Below are positions 21,125 to 33,400 of a stretch of 64,000 bases of DNA, in pieces. Source of the stretch: Thereva unica. Its lineage: Eukaryota > Arthropoda > Insecta > Diptera > Therevidae. Position numbers and translations under genes: made by a program. The stretch is from contig OX465285.1 in assembly GCA_949987705.1 (NCBI GenBank), forward strand, positions 86,499,975 through 86,563,974. The letters run 5' to 3'. The notes under the pieces were generated by a model. The model saw only the letters and a list, made by a program, of their open reading frames with translations. It did no database searches and had not been told where the DNA came from. Positions within the stretch are counted from its first letter, which is position 1. Every line of letters begins with the position of its first letter.

Positions 21125-22260
21125 AGAAGAGAGAGTGAAGAATCTTCTTCTTTTTTACGCTCCTTTACTCCCTCATGGGACATAGGGTCTACTACCTCTG
21201 TTATCCTTGATAATAATATATGGGACAACATTTTGCCCACAGTAGATAATAAACAGATGCCCCTCCAGTTGTCACATATTGTTAGGCCCCCCTTTTTGGA
21301 ATTTTGGTTTTGAAACTCTTTGCTGGCTTAAAGTTTGTTGTAGTTTCCCAGAAAATTCTCGCCTTTTAATGCTTTCCCGAAGAAGGTCTACGTCAAATCG
21401 TCTACGGTTTATGGCATCGCGTTGGACATTTCTGATTGCGGCGATTTTAAGGCGAATATTTGCTACTATCAAATGGTGGTCACTTCCAGTGTCTGCTCCG
21501 CTAAAGCTCCTGAAATCCTCTAGAATAGTTCTCCATCTACGGCTGATGGCCACGTGATCTCTCTAGTTTCTCGATCTACCATCGGGCGATACCCAGGTCT
21601 CTTTGTGTATCTTCTTGTGATAAAAGCTGGTTCTACCTACCATGAGTTGGTGGGAACTACAAAAGTCAGCGAAAAGCTCATCGTTGCTGTTAGTGACCCG
21701 GCCTATGCCTTAATTTTGTATTGCGTGTTTAAGACCGGTGTTGTTGGGGCCGATCTGTGCGTTTAGATCAAACATTAAAACAATGATGTCTCTCCTTGGA
21801 ATAGAACGAAAAACCTCGTTCAGTCGTATATAGAAGTCTCCCTTGATGTCGTCGCCTGCATCTTTAGTTGGAGCGTCTCTTTGGACTAGCGTAGTACTTC
21901 TTAGTCTGGTACGCAAGCGCTCGGTAATAATCCTCTTAGAAACTGGTAACAAGCTAACGAGGCTGAACTTGGCTTCTTTGGTGAGTATTACGCTAACGCC
22001 ACTCCTATGGCTTTCAGCTTCGTTTCTCCCAGAATATAAGAAGGACTCACCGTTTGGGCAGATATGTTCCCCGCATCGGGCATCAAGTCTCATGATCTTG
22101 ATTTTATATCAATTCATCTCGCTTCATCTCGACTTCATCCAGCCGTCTCTCAGCAAGCAGTGTTCTCACATTCCATGATTCGATTCGTGTCCTTGTTCGA
22201 AAAGCAAAGGTCGTCGTCGTGTTGTCCATCCGGTTCCGAGGCATTGTTTGCCGATTAGTA
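21125..22260 (-). mobile_element. Internally deleted RTE-like LINE
   Basis: Read 22220 to 21125 on the minus strand with several frameshifts: RIESWNVRTLLAERRLDEVE (endonuclease start), HRSGVSVILTKEAKFSL, DLNAQIGPNNTGL, then AISRRWRTILEDFRSFSGA and GADTGSDHHLIVANIRL (endonuclease end). A short RT start follows, DNWRGICLLSTVGKMLS, and then the 3' terminus (PMSHEGVKER). The RT core and post-RT region are missing. It is very similar to the plus-strand element at 61790-63480. Confidence 0.85.
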
Positions 22261-22261
22261 G

Positions 22262-24034
22262 CTATGGTGTTTTTTTATGGGAGCGGGCTGCTAACCCTCA
22301 GCCCAACCGACTCAAAACTCTCTTTTGTGGCGCAGAGAGTTCGACATTTTCCCGTCACCCGTTAGCTCCTTCCGAAGAAGTACCCCTGGGGAGGTGGGAT
22401 TAGGACTTGCTAACAGAGCTGGTAGGAATTCTGCAGTAACTCTTCTCGGGGTTAAGCAGAAGTGACAAATTGGGTGCCACTACTTTCCGAGGTCTTTATT
22501 ATCCATTCGCCCTCTTAGAACTTTGTATGCTTTGACCATATTTGCTTTAGATCTTTTTGATTGTATTAGGCATATTTTTCTCGTTTTGGGTACTATATAC
22601 ATATTCACTAAAACTGTCATCTGGCTCTCTGACTTTCTCTTCTTCTTCGCTCTATAATAGATATAAATATATTTACTAAAAAAATAAAATATTCATTAAT
22701 TCAATAAAGTAATTCAATTTGCATAAACATTTTTTGTTAGAAAATCAATTTTAATTATAATTTTTGCGTGTGATTACATTCTTCCTTATTATAAAATTTT
22801 TTCACAATGAATATCATCCATTGAAGAAAAATAATCCAATTTCAAAGTCCCCAAAAAAAAAAAAAATAAACAAAGAAAACATATTTTAAATATAAAAAAT
22901 TATAGATTTACTATTGCAGTACAATAATAATTATTTTCGATATAAAAAAACACAGAAAAAAAAGTGACAAAATCCACTCAATCGTGGTAAATTATACATT
23001 TCATGTAGGAATCTGTAAAGAACTATAAAAAGAAAATTAATTAATTTAATTAACAGAAATGAAACAAATATAATTCTTAGGGATATTTCTATGGCACGTT
23101 GTCAGCTATATAAAATCTTCACGAATTAATTCATTAATTCTACTTAAATTGTTAAACGAAAAAAAAAGAAATTTATAGAAAACCAGAAATATTTATTATA
23201 TTTATGAAACAAAGTATAAAAAAACAAAAACAACTATTGAACAAAAAATTAATTTAAAAAAACAAATGAAACTATCACAAAAAAGCGTAGTGCCTATCAA
23301 CGATATTTTAGTTATTTGCAAACAAAATAAAATATATAATTTTTACTCATTATTTTAATAAATTACAATTTTTGTTTCTTAAATATGTTCATTTGCAAGA
23401 AAGGCTATAAATATAATATAATTGGATAATCACTAGTTGATTTGTAGCAATTTAGCTAACTACAAAAAGATTCTTTAAAGATTAAAAAACAAAAACATAT
23501 AAAAGACCCTGTACAAAAAATCTCGCTGTGATGTGTGCTTAGAATGTAATTTCCTTTTAGTTACATTACTGCATCTCACTCAATTATCTAAATTAAAAAA
23601 TATATATATATATATATGTATGTAATTACTTGTTTCTTTGCATAAGTAATAACTCCTACTTTGATTATGTAAATATATTTAGTACCTGATTTCCAAAAAA
23701 AGTATTTTTTTAGTTATCATGTTCACTGCTACATGCATACTCATATACATATATATTGTTAAAATTGAATTTTTTGTATGAATTATTAATAATATTTTAT
23801 CTTACAATTAATTTTCATCACTTCACATTTAGTTGAACTTGTTTCAGTTATCGGAGGCGATATCCAAAATTGTGCTTCAATTTATTAATGTTGCAATGGT
23901 TTCTAAATGCTACATGGAACTAATATTGCATATGTTTAAGGCCTCTGCAGTAGCTACATCATATCAATAGAGAGAAGAGTTTCAAAATCACATTTTGTAC
24001 GGGTGAATTATAATATTTTTATATTATATTAGGT
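22262..24034. other. AT-rich intergenic sequence
   Basis: Extremely AT-rich with poly(A) runs and a TA microsatellite at about 23599-23617. The GC-richer 22262-22480 is probably the 5' flank of the LINE to the left. No gene is seen. Confidence 0.5.
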
Positions 24035-24037
24035 AAA

Positions 24038-24641
24038 AAAGGTAAAAGTTTGTGGTGTTTTCCCAATAGATGTCGTCAATTTATAATAAGTCACGAATCA
24101 CTCGATCGCAGTGCCTTCACTAAATGCTTGTGTGAAAAGTGACAGTTTGAGTGTTACTTTGAGTGTACAAATTGCAGTGTCGATTATTGGTATGGAGCTA
24201 GCAATTGACCACACAACCATTTACACCATTAAGCTCGGCCGCATACCAAAACTTCGACCCCTGTGCTGAAAGTCGAGTCATGTTTGGTGACAAGTCGCTT
24301 GAGTTGAAGAAAGTGACGTTTCAGTCGAATTACGACTTTCAGCACGAGTGGAAGTACTAAGTTGAGTTTAGGTCCCTCTATTGAAAGTCGTAATTCGGCT
24401 GAAAAGTCACTTTCTTCAACTCAAACGACTTGTATCGTGATGACTCAACTTTCAGGGGCTTCATATACAGCTTTTTATCACTCTATTACTTGACAATATA
24501 TAAAACAAATCGACACATGCCGCTTTGCTACAAAAATCTCCAAATAATAAGTGACGAAAAGCTCCATATGAAGCTTTGGTATGTGGTCGGCCTTAGAGTT
24601 GAACTTTACTAACAAAAACACCACGAACTTTTCCCTTTTAG
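24038..24641. mobile_element. TIR element hosting a foldback insertion
   Basis: The left end contains AAAAGTTTGTGGTGTTTT (24045-24062) and the right end the inverse, AACACCACGAACTTTT. Further in, AAGCTCGGCCGCATACCAAA (left, ~24231) mirrors the complement of TTTGGTATGTGGTCGGCCTT (right, ~24574). The pairing resumes on both sides of a second foldback (24258-24458), so that one looks inserted. Confidence 0.65.
24258..24458. mobile_element. Foldback MITE, CTGTGCTGAAAGTCG family
   Basis: The left end is CCCCTGTGCTGAAAGTCGAG; the right-end complement is CCCCTGAAAGTTGAGTCA with a 4-nt gap. Each half also contains an internal copy of the TIR (CGACTTTCAGCACGAG near 24334). The element is therefore two short inverted units, largely self-complementary. 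Relatives lie at 27638-28050 and 28233-28310. Confidence 0.7.
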
Positions 24642-25394
24642 TTTTATTTAATTTCATATTTTAACATATTATTATTCATTTTAAGTTATTTTGTATTGTT
24701 TAGTTTTTAGTTGGGACTAGCTTTGAAGAAAATCATACTGGCACACGATTGAGTATGATGCGAGTCGCTCGGTTCCCGCCCTTTATTTTTAGTTAAGTTC
24801 GTACACGTGTCGACTAGATGTATACGCGATTGTTTACACAGAGATACTAAAATATCAGGTACTCAGCGACTGGGATACAGAGACTTGGAGACTCGAGCCT
24901 GTACTTCGTTGTCATCTTCACACGGTCGCGACTAAAAATGTATTACCCTACAGTAAAAAGCCAGAAGTGCTTAAGTGCAAATTTGACGATTTTGAGTTTA
25001 TTGCATTTTTGTATTCAGTATTTTATTCTTAATCATTGGTATAATTCTTGTCTTAAACTGAGCTGTGGTTGCTGAGCTATTGGAGCGACAAAAGTGGTTT
25101 TGTGCACAATTCTGTATCTAAAAGAATCTTTGAAGGCGATTATCTCGAAACACATATTTTGCACTTAGACGCTTCTGGCTGTGTACTGTAGTACCTACTT
25201 CAAAGATTTTCTTTGGACTTCGGACGACGGTTTAATCCAGTGCATTTTGCAAAATATCTAGTGACAGTGGTAGTGATGAAGATATTATTATCCAGTATAC
25301 TCAGTGGCGCATAAAAGGGGGAAATGAGAGACAATCCCCCTAAGAGCTCGTTTGATTTATCGATTACTTTATTTCTGAAAAAATTTCATTCAAT

Positions 25395-26640
25395 ATTTAA
25401 CTTGTAGACGGAGAGCGCTTGCCCTTGACTGTTGATATAACCATTTTATAAGCTCCGCCCCAGGGATACGAGTCTGCTTCTCTGCACAACTTTTTGAAGT
25501 GCTCGGATTTACTTTTAGCGATGGCCTTGTTCCACCTTTTCCTCGCTTCCTTATATCTTTCAAGGAGTTCATCGAAATGCCGACTGTTCCGATTTCTTGC
25601 GGCTGAATCGGTCACGCAAATGAGGTTCTCCCAACCCTTTGGAAGGCGTTTTCGCCTCCGGTGTTGATTACCACTACGTTCAATATCGAGAATACTTCTA
25701 TGAGTATGCGCTTTCTTGCATTCGTTTGTCGACTGCCCTATTCGACAGCCCAAGCGTTGAAATCGCCCGCTAATATTATCGGCAATGGTGACTCGCATCG
25801 GCGGCTAAGCTTTCCAACATCGACTCGTAATCGTCTAGTGTCAGACTTGGCGCAGCAAGCAGCTGCAGACGTGTATCCTGCCTGCTTTTGCCCGCGTGAA
25901 GCCATTCTCTGGGCTTCTCGTGGTATCTTCCATGACTCCATGAAGTCCATATCACTGACGTGCCGCTGCTATCCGTTATCCAGACGCAGCTGTGCAGGGG
26001 TGGTAGTACGTAAGTTGTTTCAATCGACCTCTTTGAATCTTGAATGTTTGTATGAAGAGATCGATTGAAACAACTTACGTTCTATCACCCCAGATTTCTA
26101 TACTGTTCGCAGGCGATTGCGACCTCAATTTTCTCCTCAAATAATGTCTGTGCGAGCAGATCTTGTGCTGCTTGACAGTGGTTCAGATTTCCCTGTAGGA
26201 ACCTTATATTCGTCTCTTTTTGAGTGCCTCCCTGTATACTGGGCACCTGCTATTCCCCGTAGAGTAAGCGTCAAGATCGTCATTGCCCTTGTCTCTTTTA
26301 CATAGCAGGTATTTAGGACTTAGCTCTTTGCGTTATGTCCCCTCTCCCCGCATCTTCAGCATAGCTCTTTCATGTCCTGAGCGCTGATGCATTTCTTAGC
26401 GATATGCCCTACCCCAAAAAATTTAAAGCATCTACTACTCCCGTATCCGGGACAGCGGACCTTCCACACCGCGAGTACCCTTTTCGCGCTAGCGACTGCA
26501 AGACTTATTGTGGCCGCCTACGTACCACCATTTGCCTTTCTGAGTCTCAATGAACGCAAATTGTCATCGAACACACCTATAACTGTGCTCGGGGCCCTGC
26601 GATATCTACGAGACTCCGGTTACCAGTTTTGTATATAATG
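25395..26640 (-). mobile_element. R1-like LINE, ORF1 end and endonuclease
   Basis: On the minus strand the right part (26640-26300) encodes an ORF1 end with zinc knuckles (CFKFFGVGHIAKKC, then CGERGHNAKS) in a broken frame. Next is an ORF2 start (LQGNLNHCQAAQDLL), then an endonuclease segment (PLPIILAGDFNAWAVE, 25790-25738). A linker to RT, KKLCREADSYPWGGAYKM, ends near 25400. RT itself is absent. A 73-bp hairpin interrupts it at 26008-26080. Confidence 0.8.
26008..26080. repeat. 26-bp stem hairpin inside LINE remnant
   Basis: ACGTAAGTTGTTTCAATCGA at 26008 pairs with its inverse at 26061-26080. The stem extends to about 26 bp with one mismatch and has a ~21-nt loop. It interrupts the R1-like LINE, so it was probably inserted or arose by a local fold-back duplication. 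Confidence 0.8.
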
Positions 26641-27637
26641 AACGAAATGAAAGATTACCTCATTTACATCTCATTGCTGAAAAGGGGTCGTTTGTCGAGA
26701 AGAGAGTGATGTGATAGGTATATTTTTCATCGTTCTCTCTTACCATTTTCTCCAAAAATGACCGTTTCCGACAGGGTTTTCTTGATTTGCTATCGGCACG
26801 CGTGAAACTGGCTTATGAGTGACAATTTTTCGAACTTTTGAATTCGTTCGAATATTCGTGAGATGGAAGTTTGGTTGGCTTTTTCGAATGTCTTACATAA
26901 CAGCTCTGCAGAAAATTTTGATAATTATAGAAATTACTCATCCAATTACTAACAAAAACAAAAGAAAGGCCCGTATTTGACCAATTCTAAGCAAATGAGT
27001 TAGTAGCAAACCTTCATTTCCAAACAAAGTTTATTTTTTCTTCTGAAAAAAGTTCACCCTATAACATCAACTCCATAAGTAGTAAAAAGTATGCTTTATC
27101 AAAATACCAAATTAATCGAACGTCCATTTTGTACAAGGTTTTCCATAATGGTTTCACTCTCACAAATTTAAACAGGATATCCCAAAATATGGTTACAAAA
27201 AAAATCTGTTCGATGGGTGTAAATTATTAAATTTGAATGTAATAAAAAATATTGTTATCTAGTGCTAAGTTTTATCACTATTTTGTTAAATTTAAATTCA
27301 ATTTTAATAAAAAATTATAAAATAAATAGCAATAAACAAATTGAAACGCAGTGAACATGATAAAATTATAAACAAAAATACGAGAAAGGCTTTTGCATAA
27401 CATTTAAATATTTTTGTCGTAAATGAGAACAAGTTTTTATTATTAAAATATTTTTCTACCTAGAATTCACATTACATAAAAATTACATTAATATAATAGT
27501 AGAGTGGATATTGTTCTTTAAAAGAATATTTCTGATTGCTGTTTTAAGATTAAATAAAATAAAAATTTCATGATTAAAATAAATAAATGTTTTGTTTCTT
27601 TTTATAATAGTTTTTGATTAGTACCTTTGACACACAG
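26641..27637. other. AT-rich intergenic sequence
   Basis: No coding frame or RNA gene recognised. Poly(A) and simple runs dominate from 27180 on. Confidence 0.5.
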
Positions 27638-28050
27638 GCTCCTGTGCTGGAAGTCGTATTTTCTGTTATATGAAGTAAAGATCATAGAACGGTGTGATGA
27701 TAGTCGATTTCTGGCAAAAATGAGAACTTATTTGGTGAGCTGACCGTTTTTATTGTAGTTTTATTTAATGTTTTAGTCGGCGTGTTGTGCTTTATTGAGA
27801 AAGATGTCGTGAAAGTTTGACTGAAATGCCACTTTTTTGACGACTTGTCATGCTACACGACTTTTAGCACACCAACTAAAAAACGAGACGACACCGACTT
27901 ACTTACTACTAGACATTGCACCATGAACTGAACGACATGACGGACTGGTAGTATAAAGGGTTACACCTAAGCTTGGTTTTTTCATAAAAAAGAAAAAAAA
28001 AAAGACATCTACATGCGACTGGCACACGACTCGACTTCCAGCACAGGAGC
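27638..28050. mobile_element. TIR element, CTCCTGTGCTGGAAGTCG family
   Basis: The left end GCTCCTGTGCTGGAAGTCG is mirrored exactly at the right end (CGACTTCCAGCACAGGAGC). The ~413-bp interior has no coding frame. Bases ~27895-28005 resemble 58215-58310 and the tail of the SINE at 10265-10340. A target duplication is not evident. Confidence 0.75.
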
Positions 28051-28232
28051 TATGTCAAGAAGATGTGTTGGAACGCTTAGGGGCAACTCTACTTCGCTTC
28101 AAGGAATTTTCAAGAAAGATTTAAGAGTAAGTACATATTCTGTTAGTTGGGCTTGATATATTCTTTTGTGCTTTTCACTTCTTAGGCGCGTTTTGAAAAT
28201 ACAGCGAGGGAACTTTTGCGATGTAACAAGGG

Positions 28233-28310
28233 CCCCTGTGCAGAAAGTTGAGTTGTGACGACACGACAAATGGTTTGAATTGAAGAAATTGACTTCAGCC
28301 GAAATGGACA
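28233..28310. mobile_element. Half copy of the foldback MITE
   Basis: Starts CCCCTGTGCAGAAAGTTGAG and continues with the same TTGAATTGAAGAAA.TGACTTCAG order as the left half of 24258-24458. It then stops abruptly at a LINE remnant. Confidence 0.55.
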
Positions 28311-29110
28311 TTTTCCAGGACATTGGAAAACGGCAGTGGTGTACCCAATACCCAAGAATGGTAAAGATAAAAGTAATCCTGCTAATCTTCGGTCAATAAG
28401 TATTCTTCCGAATATCAGTAAGATGTTTGAAATAGTGATTAATAGATCATTGTCCAAAGGGATTATGGAAAAAAAGATAACCAATTCGGATTCCGGGCAG
28501 GGAATGACACTAAACATCAGTGTCGAACTTGGTATCAGCCATACACTGGAACTTCATGAAAGGGCAGTGTACCGGCGCATGCCTGATCGATCTCGAGAAG
28601 GCTTTCGATATAGTATGGATCGAAAGTGCTCTCTACAAACTGGTCAGATCCGGCAAGACCGGACCTCAGATATAAACGATTTATAACATGATTTCCAAGA
28701 AGAAGTTCGTCGTCGAAAGTGTCAATTTCGATTTACCTAGCTTATTCACTCCGCTTTGGACTAGCGTACGCGGATGACCTGATTGTGTACACGACGGGGC
28801 CGAAGATTGCAGTGATCCAGATTTCTCAAAATGTTGGGCAGGCATTAGAAGAGAAATTGGAAGTGAAATATCTTGATATTTAGCTGGACCAATACTTATA
28901 TTTCAATAAAAATATAAGTGCAGCTCTTGCCAAGGCAAGCCAAACTTTTTTTTTATTGCAGACACCTAAGCCCATGGGTCAAAGTGATCCGCTATCAAGT
29001 CTTGGTCAGATCGATTTTAACTTATGGCTGCCCAGTATGTGTTAGCTTACTAAATTTCGAGGTTTCCGGCTCAAGCGGTTCACAAGAGAATTTTTTAGCA
29101 CCGGACCCTT
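28311..29110 (+). mobile_element. Jockey-like LINE RT remnant
   Basis: The plus strand gives HWKTAVVYPIPKNGKDKSNP followed by ANLRSISILPNISKMFEIVI, the start of RT in jockey-type LINEs. Broken frames then contain LEKAFD-like, YADDLIVY-like and SILTYGCPVC blocks. Many stops are present. Confidence 0.75.
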
Positions 29111-29289
29111 GGCTCACGAAGAAAAAAGCACGAAGATCGAGAAGGACGGTAGAAGCCCGCTGGTGGGGCCTTAAGATTAAGATAAGCTTGTTGTTTAGAT
29201 TGTTATTTTTTGGGTAGCACATTCTACCAACATTGTGTTTAGGTACCAGCTCCGCTAGGATTCGGGTTGTACACCAGCAGACGACCAAG

Positions 29290-29535
29290 GACCCCGGCCT
29301 GCCATCCCCTTCCTCTAGGCACGCACTACTTCTGAGGACGGTCCGCTCCTAGGAGGGTAAAGGAGACTAGAGTCCCTTGGTGGGAAGACTATGTTAAGTC
29401 CGATGCAGCAAAACTGCTCAACACAAGAAACTGGAGACAAGCTACAGAGCAGAGAGACGTCTGGAAGAAGAAGCTGATGGAGACCAAGGCTCGAATTGGG
29501 CTGTAGAGCCATCGAAGAAGAAGCTGGTTTGTAAT
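29290..29535 (+). mobile_element. LINE 3' coding end
   Basis: The plus strand encodes WWEDYVKSDAAKLLNTRNWR then QATEQRDVWKKKLMETKARI and GL before a stop. This is the usual 'NW...A.DR..W...L..A....GL' terminus of RTE-like LINEs. The frame is broken upstream. Confidence 0.6.
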
Positions 29536-29579
29536 TGAGAATTGTTACTAGCTATTGATACGCGATTTAAGGTTGACTA

Positions 29580-30480
29580 TTCTGCATACCCCGTGACAGG
29601 TGGTTGTTTTCAGGGTATTGGCACGGTTGTTTTTTTAGGATGTGGGGTGCTACGCACCAGGATGGAGAGGCAGAGGACGTCGTAGTTCTCTCCGGGAGTC
29701 CCCTGAAGAACCTCTGCTCCATACCGGCACTTCGTGACCAACCAGGGGAGCGCCCTCTTACAGATAAGGTATGTAAGTGATGATAAACAAGTCTAGCTGG
29801 TATCGCCCAAGTCTTCCCATATCACGACCCTCCCACGAGTAGCCCTTATCGGAAGGCCCAGGGTACGCCTCGAGAATGTGTTTGGGGAGTAGACATTTTT
29901 TGTGTTATTGAATGAGGTCTGGGGTTGGACTCTTCGGGCAGCCTAACCCGAAGTCACATTATGCTGCTGGTACAATAAGCGAGGAAGACCGGTGTTCTGC
30001 CGAGGCAGTTTGGAGTGGAGCCGGTAGACGACACTGGCAGCTCTTTGATTCTTCTCTCTGCTATATTTTCAACTAATCTTGATGTTCGACATTGCACCCT
30101 AGATAGAATAGTCGGCTATGCACACGCGCACTTACCTCATCTTATTATCCCTGTATGGAATTAGTTTGCTACATTTCTGCTACGTTTTTGAATGTTTTTT
30201 ATGCCCTAATAAAACACTTCATCGTGACAGGTTTGCGTCTTTAGTTTTTCACTTTAAAAGTCCTCTCGGATAAAACCTCAGACCAAAACCAATTATGACA
30301 GTAGCAAAATATGTAAAACGTGCTGGAGAAATGTCAAAACCGAGATTGGGCTGCAGATTAGTTTAATTTTTTCACTATAAATGAAATAAAGTTGTTATCT
30401 TTATTGCCGCTGGGTACACATTGTGTTTTATTAAAAGAGTAAATTCAACATAAAATCCCCAGACCGATAAGGTCAAAATC
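29580..30480. other. GC-richer unclassified stretch, then PRDM10 upstream region
   Basis: Bases 29580-30060 are GC-rich compared with the neighbourhood and look like a LINE leader or unknown repeat; no motif supports a call. Bases 30200-30480 are ordinary AT-rich sequence and should contain the PRDM10 promoter and leader. Confidence 0.35.
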
Positions 30481-30487
30481 TGTGTAA

Positions 30488-33400
30488 ATGGAGACAAGAA
30501 TAGACGAGAAACCTGATGCAGGTACGTGAATGTTTACCTTTTTTCATCATTGAATGTAACTCGATAAATTATCGTTTTTAGGGCTTGTGCCAGAAGCTCA
30601 ATTTCACTATGCATACCACAGGATGAGCACTTACGACCCTAATATGTGCTCGACGGCTCGTTTCAGTCCACCTTATAATAGTAATCAGAATGAAGTCATC
30701 GACCAAAGCTATGACAATATTATCCTTGTTGCTTGTAATGATGACAAAGTCAGAAGTGTTCATGAAGGTCAGGTTATGACCCCCAATGAACCAACTGGTG
30801 CTTACTCAATAGCTGAGAATAGATCTTATGTAGAATACAATCGGCCTTTAATAGAGCAGAGCAATCCGGTTATGATTGAGCCCAGAGCATCCCACTTAAC
30901 CGAAGGTGTTGATGGCTCTAATATTCAAACACTACACCTTGAAGGTCATGCTATTCAGGCGAATCCTAATAGTTATATTCATGAAATAACTGCCCAAGAG
31001 CATGATGGGCATGAAAGTTGTGCAATGACACAGATAATATTGCATCGATCACCCAATGGACATCTCTATCAGAATTTCTATGTAAATGGGGATATTCCGC
31101 AAACCGAAATGGTTGAGCTGGTTCAGGTTAATGAGAATGTATATGAGGAGCATTATATACATCCGAAGGAGTCGCACGTTATAAACCCTATTGAATATCC
31201 AAGTAAAATTCCTAATAACGATGAAATAATGGAACCTCTGACTGAAGCTGGTTTTGTACATTTTGGGCCTTCAATAATACCTGATCAAGGGTCAGAATTT
31301 CTAACTGACTCATATCCCATATCAAATAATCATTTACCTAGCATGCATAAGGATCAACAACGAATATTGCTTGAAAGTACCATGTCTCCTCTGTGTAAGT
31401 AAAGACGGAAACAACAAATTTTTATATTTTGTTTGATTTTTTCTTGTTACAGTGGCTGCAGTAAATGATATTACACAAAGAGATGCAGAACTGCAATCTT
31501 ATCTCAATCAAACTGTAGATAAAGCACACTCCAATATTATTTTTAGCAGTGATGCTGGAACTCGTCCGACTCATGGTGCGGTGGATGATATTCATAATGC
31601 TTCAAGCGAATTCGTTGATATAAATGATGTTAGAACTAACAAACAACACGCCGAAGTTTCTAAGGATGCTGATGATGATTTCTGTAATTTTTAACATTTT
31701 TATCAAATAACTTTTTTTTATTTTTTTTATTTTAGTGCTGGTGTCTGATAAGCCGGTGGAGAGTCGAGCTCGTGCTAGTCTTCCTACAAATTACTTGTGC
31801 TTTGGAAAATCGAAAGACGGCTCCGGATGTAAGTAAAAATACTAATTCATAAGTGGCTATAGTTGGCAAAATTTCTGTATAATTACGTTGTAGTTTTGTC
31901 TAAATTGATATAGCATAATTGTGGTCAATTTTTGTCATATTTTTTCCTTCGACTACTTACCGAAAACAGTAGATGAGAGGGAGTATATTTTTCAAAGTCT
32001 GCGAAGCCAAGATGTAAATTCCACCATGTTCAGGGGTGCATGGCAGAGGGAAATTTTTGCACTGTCGCAAAATGCCTTATTTTGATATGGTGACTTAGTC
32101 AGACTCCTGCTCCTTTTCTAGCGGCCTGGCCTACAAATATACAGGGATGGAGTACATTATGCCATGGTTCGATTAAGAATGCGCCCAAGCGACAATGTAG
32201 AAAAACCGAACATGCTAAGTAGACACAATATTCTAAAGGGGAATATAGAGAAAAGAGACGAACTGAGAAGAGAATACATAAAGCAAATAAAGCCAGTATT
32301 GGGAAGAACATTGCGTTATCCCATTCCAACCGATATCCAAGTCTTTGGAGGTTATAACCATCGGTGGAACGATCAAACCCCATATCCTATCGAACGCGGA
32401 CGCGAAAAGGGACGAATTTCGAGTAACACACGGGGGAATTTGTTCGTTGGCAACAGCATCTTACGCCATCCACTCAAACACCGACTCAGCTGGCGAAATA
32501 TATCCGGCAACGGCTCGGCGACGTTCGACTACGATCAACGCAAATTTCCGATCGATGCTCAAAAACGAACGTGCAATGTGTGGGCTCGATTGTGGATCGA
32601 AAAATTAGCCAATTATCGGAGTCCATTGTGGAGTGTGCAATGGAGTTGTTTCCCCTATTCGTAAAGGACGCAGCCATGTATCTCGAATAGCTGTCTGGAC
32701 CTCGTCGATCAGCGGAAACGAATGAAGCACGTCGATTTCGAGCAATACCGACAATTGAACAAAGAGAAAATGAAATCGGAACGAGAAGCATATTGCAATA
32801 ACGTTGCGGCAACATGGAAGAATCGGCGACGAGGCACATGTACCGGACGCTGTTCCAGACAATCTGGCGATTACGCGGCAAAACAACATCAAAAAACGGC
32901 AACATCAAAAAATCGGATGGAAATTTCGGGACCCTATGGGCGCCTGCTGCAGTGGAGAGAATTCTTCCACCAGCTGTACAATCACGATCCGCCGCAAGGT
33001 CCAGCACCAGCAGACGAATCAGTTTCTCGATACCGAACCTATAATTATCGAGGTGAAGACCGCAATAACATCACTGAAAATGGAAAAGCGCCGGGAATAG
33101 ACCAAGTAACCGCCGAATGATCAAAGCCGGAAGTGATGTCTTATCAAAACAATTCGACGACCTCATACCACACTCGAAAATGAAATCGGAACGAGAAGCA
33201 TATTGCAATAACGTTGCGGCAACATGGAAGAATCGGCGACGAGGCACATGTACCGGACGCTGTTCCAGACAATCTGGCGATTACGCGGCAAAACAACATC
33301 AAAAAACGGCAACATCAAAAAATCGGATGGAAATTTCGGGACCCTATGGGCGCCTGCTGCAGTGGAGAGAATTCTTCCACCAGCTGTACAATCACGATCC

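Noticed and set aside
22170..22230. Host gene named for craniofacial development protein
   Set aside because: The endonuclease frame (WNVRTL start) is the kind often mislabelled that way in insect databases; it is a LINE endonuclease.
28182..28517. Minus-strand open frame
   Set aside because: It is the antisense shadow of a clear plus-strand LINE RT segment.
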